Part shown: positions 63,903 to 64,000 of the stretch, in pieces
How the letters are laid out: each line of letters begins with the position of its first letter
How positions within the stretch are numbered: the first letter of the stretch is position 1
Assembly: GCF_030269925.1 (NCBI RefSeq)
Contig: NC_085129.1
Span: 14,127,501-14,191,500, forward strand
Direction of reading: 5' to 3'
Length of the DNA stretch: 64,000 nt
Origin: Bombyx mori
Taxonomy: Eukaryota; Arthropoda; Insecta; Lepidoptera; Bombycidae
The notes under the pieces: model-generated
Databases searched by the model: none
What the model was told of the DNA's origin: nothing
The model's input: only the letters and a program-made list of their open reading frames with translations
Program-made: the position numbers and the translations under genes

Positions 63903-64000
63903 TCTATACTAATATATAAATCTACAGTGGTTTTTACGGATGTTCCATTATAACTACTGAACCATGCTTCCGATTGACTTGATACTTAGTATCCATGTAG
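63903..64000 (+). mobile_element. Helitron 5' end, cut by window edge
   Basis: A|TCTATACTAATATATAAATC, then AGTGGTTTTTACGGATGTTC and TTGATACTTAGTATCCATGT. The same inner words appear reversed in the 17614 Helitron. The rest lies outside the window. Confidence 0.75.

Noticed and set aside
1..64000. CRISPR array, bacterial operon or plasmid features
   Set aside because: Repeats are dispersed eukaryotic elements with poly(A)-type ends; no spacer-repeat pattern or prokaryotic gene order is present.

Overview
The window looks like AT-rich lepidopteran DNA, most probably Bombyx mori or a close relative. The evidence is the repeat content: dozens of copies of a tRNA-headed SINE, 3' ends of silkworm-type LINEs, Lep1-like Helitrons and many small inverted-repeat elements. 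Family names are recognised from memory. Several families get working names here. SINE-A is the tRNA-headed family whose sense strand ends CATCTAAGCAATAAA. LINE-B is the LINE whose 3' end reads GGCAGCGGCTTGGC...GGCAATAAA. SINE-C is the family containing GATCCGGCGAGAAACTCAGT. I found no convincing host protein-coding gene; nearly all short open frames are repeat shadows or too short to support.

The dominant locus is 46381-54898, a three-layer nest. The outer layer is a Helitron with both exact ends (A|TC ... CTAG|T). Inside it lies a long GC-rich Jockey-clade non-LTR retrotransposon with a gag-like ORF1 (three CCHC knuckles), a small ORF that touches ORF2, and an intact endonuclease/reverse transcriptase ORF2. 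Inside the Jockey 3' UTR lies a 5'-truncated R1-clade element with an intact reverse transcriptase frame, a 19-A tail and a perfect 14-bp target-site duplication. The Jockey 3' UTR carries two blocks of degenerate TTAGG pentamers, the insect telomere unit, kept largely in 5-bp register. The R1-clade copy sits inside one of these blocks.

Region by region: 1-10 kb holds LINE-B, SINE-A and RTE-like LINE remnants and one perfect 42-bp palindrome. 10-18 kb holds three kinds of TA-flanked inverted-repeat element, LINE remnants, SINE-C copies and a Helitron. 18-36 kb is a field of SINE-A, LINE-B and SINE-C copies with long unassigned AT-rich gaps, including two clear nested insertions. 37.5-38.8 kb is a deleted piggyBac-like transposon between TTAA sites. 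39-46 kb is more SINE/LINE material. 46-55 kb is the nest. 55-64 kb is SINE-A, LINE remnants, a second short Helitron and the 5' end of a Helitron that leaves the window.

The only genes that work as a set are those of the Jockey copy: ORF1 would bind the element RNA, and ORF2 would nick the target and reverse transcribe. The R1-clade copy keeps only the reverse transcriptase and C-terminal zinc-knuckle part. The piggyBac-like copy has lost its catalytic core. The MITEs and SINEs depend on enzymes encoded elsewhere.
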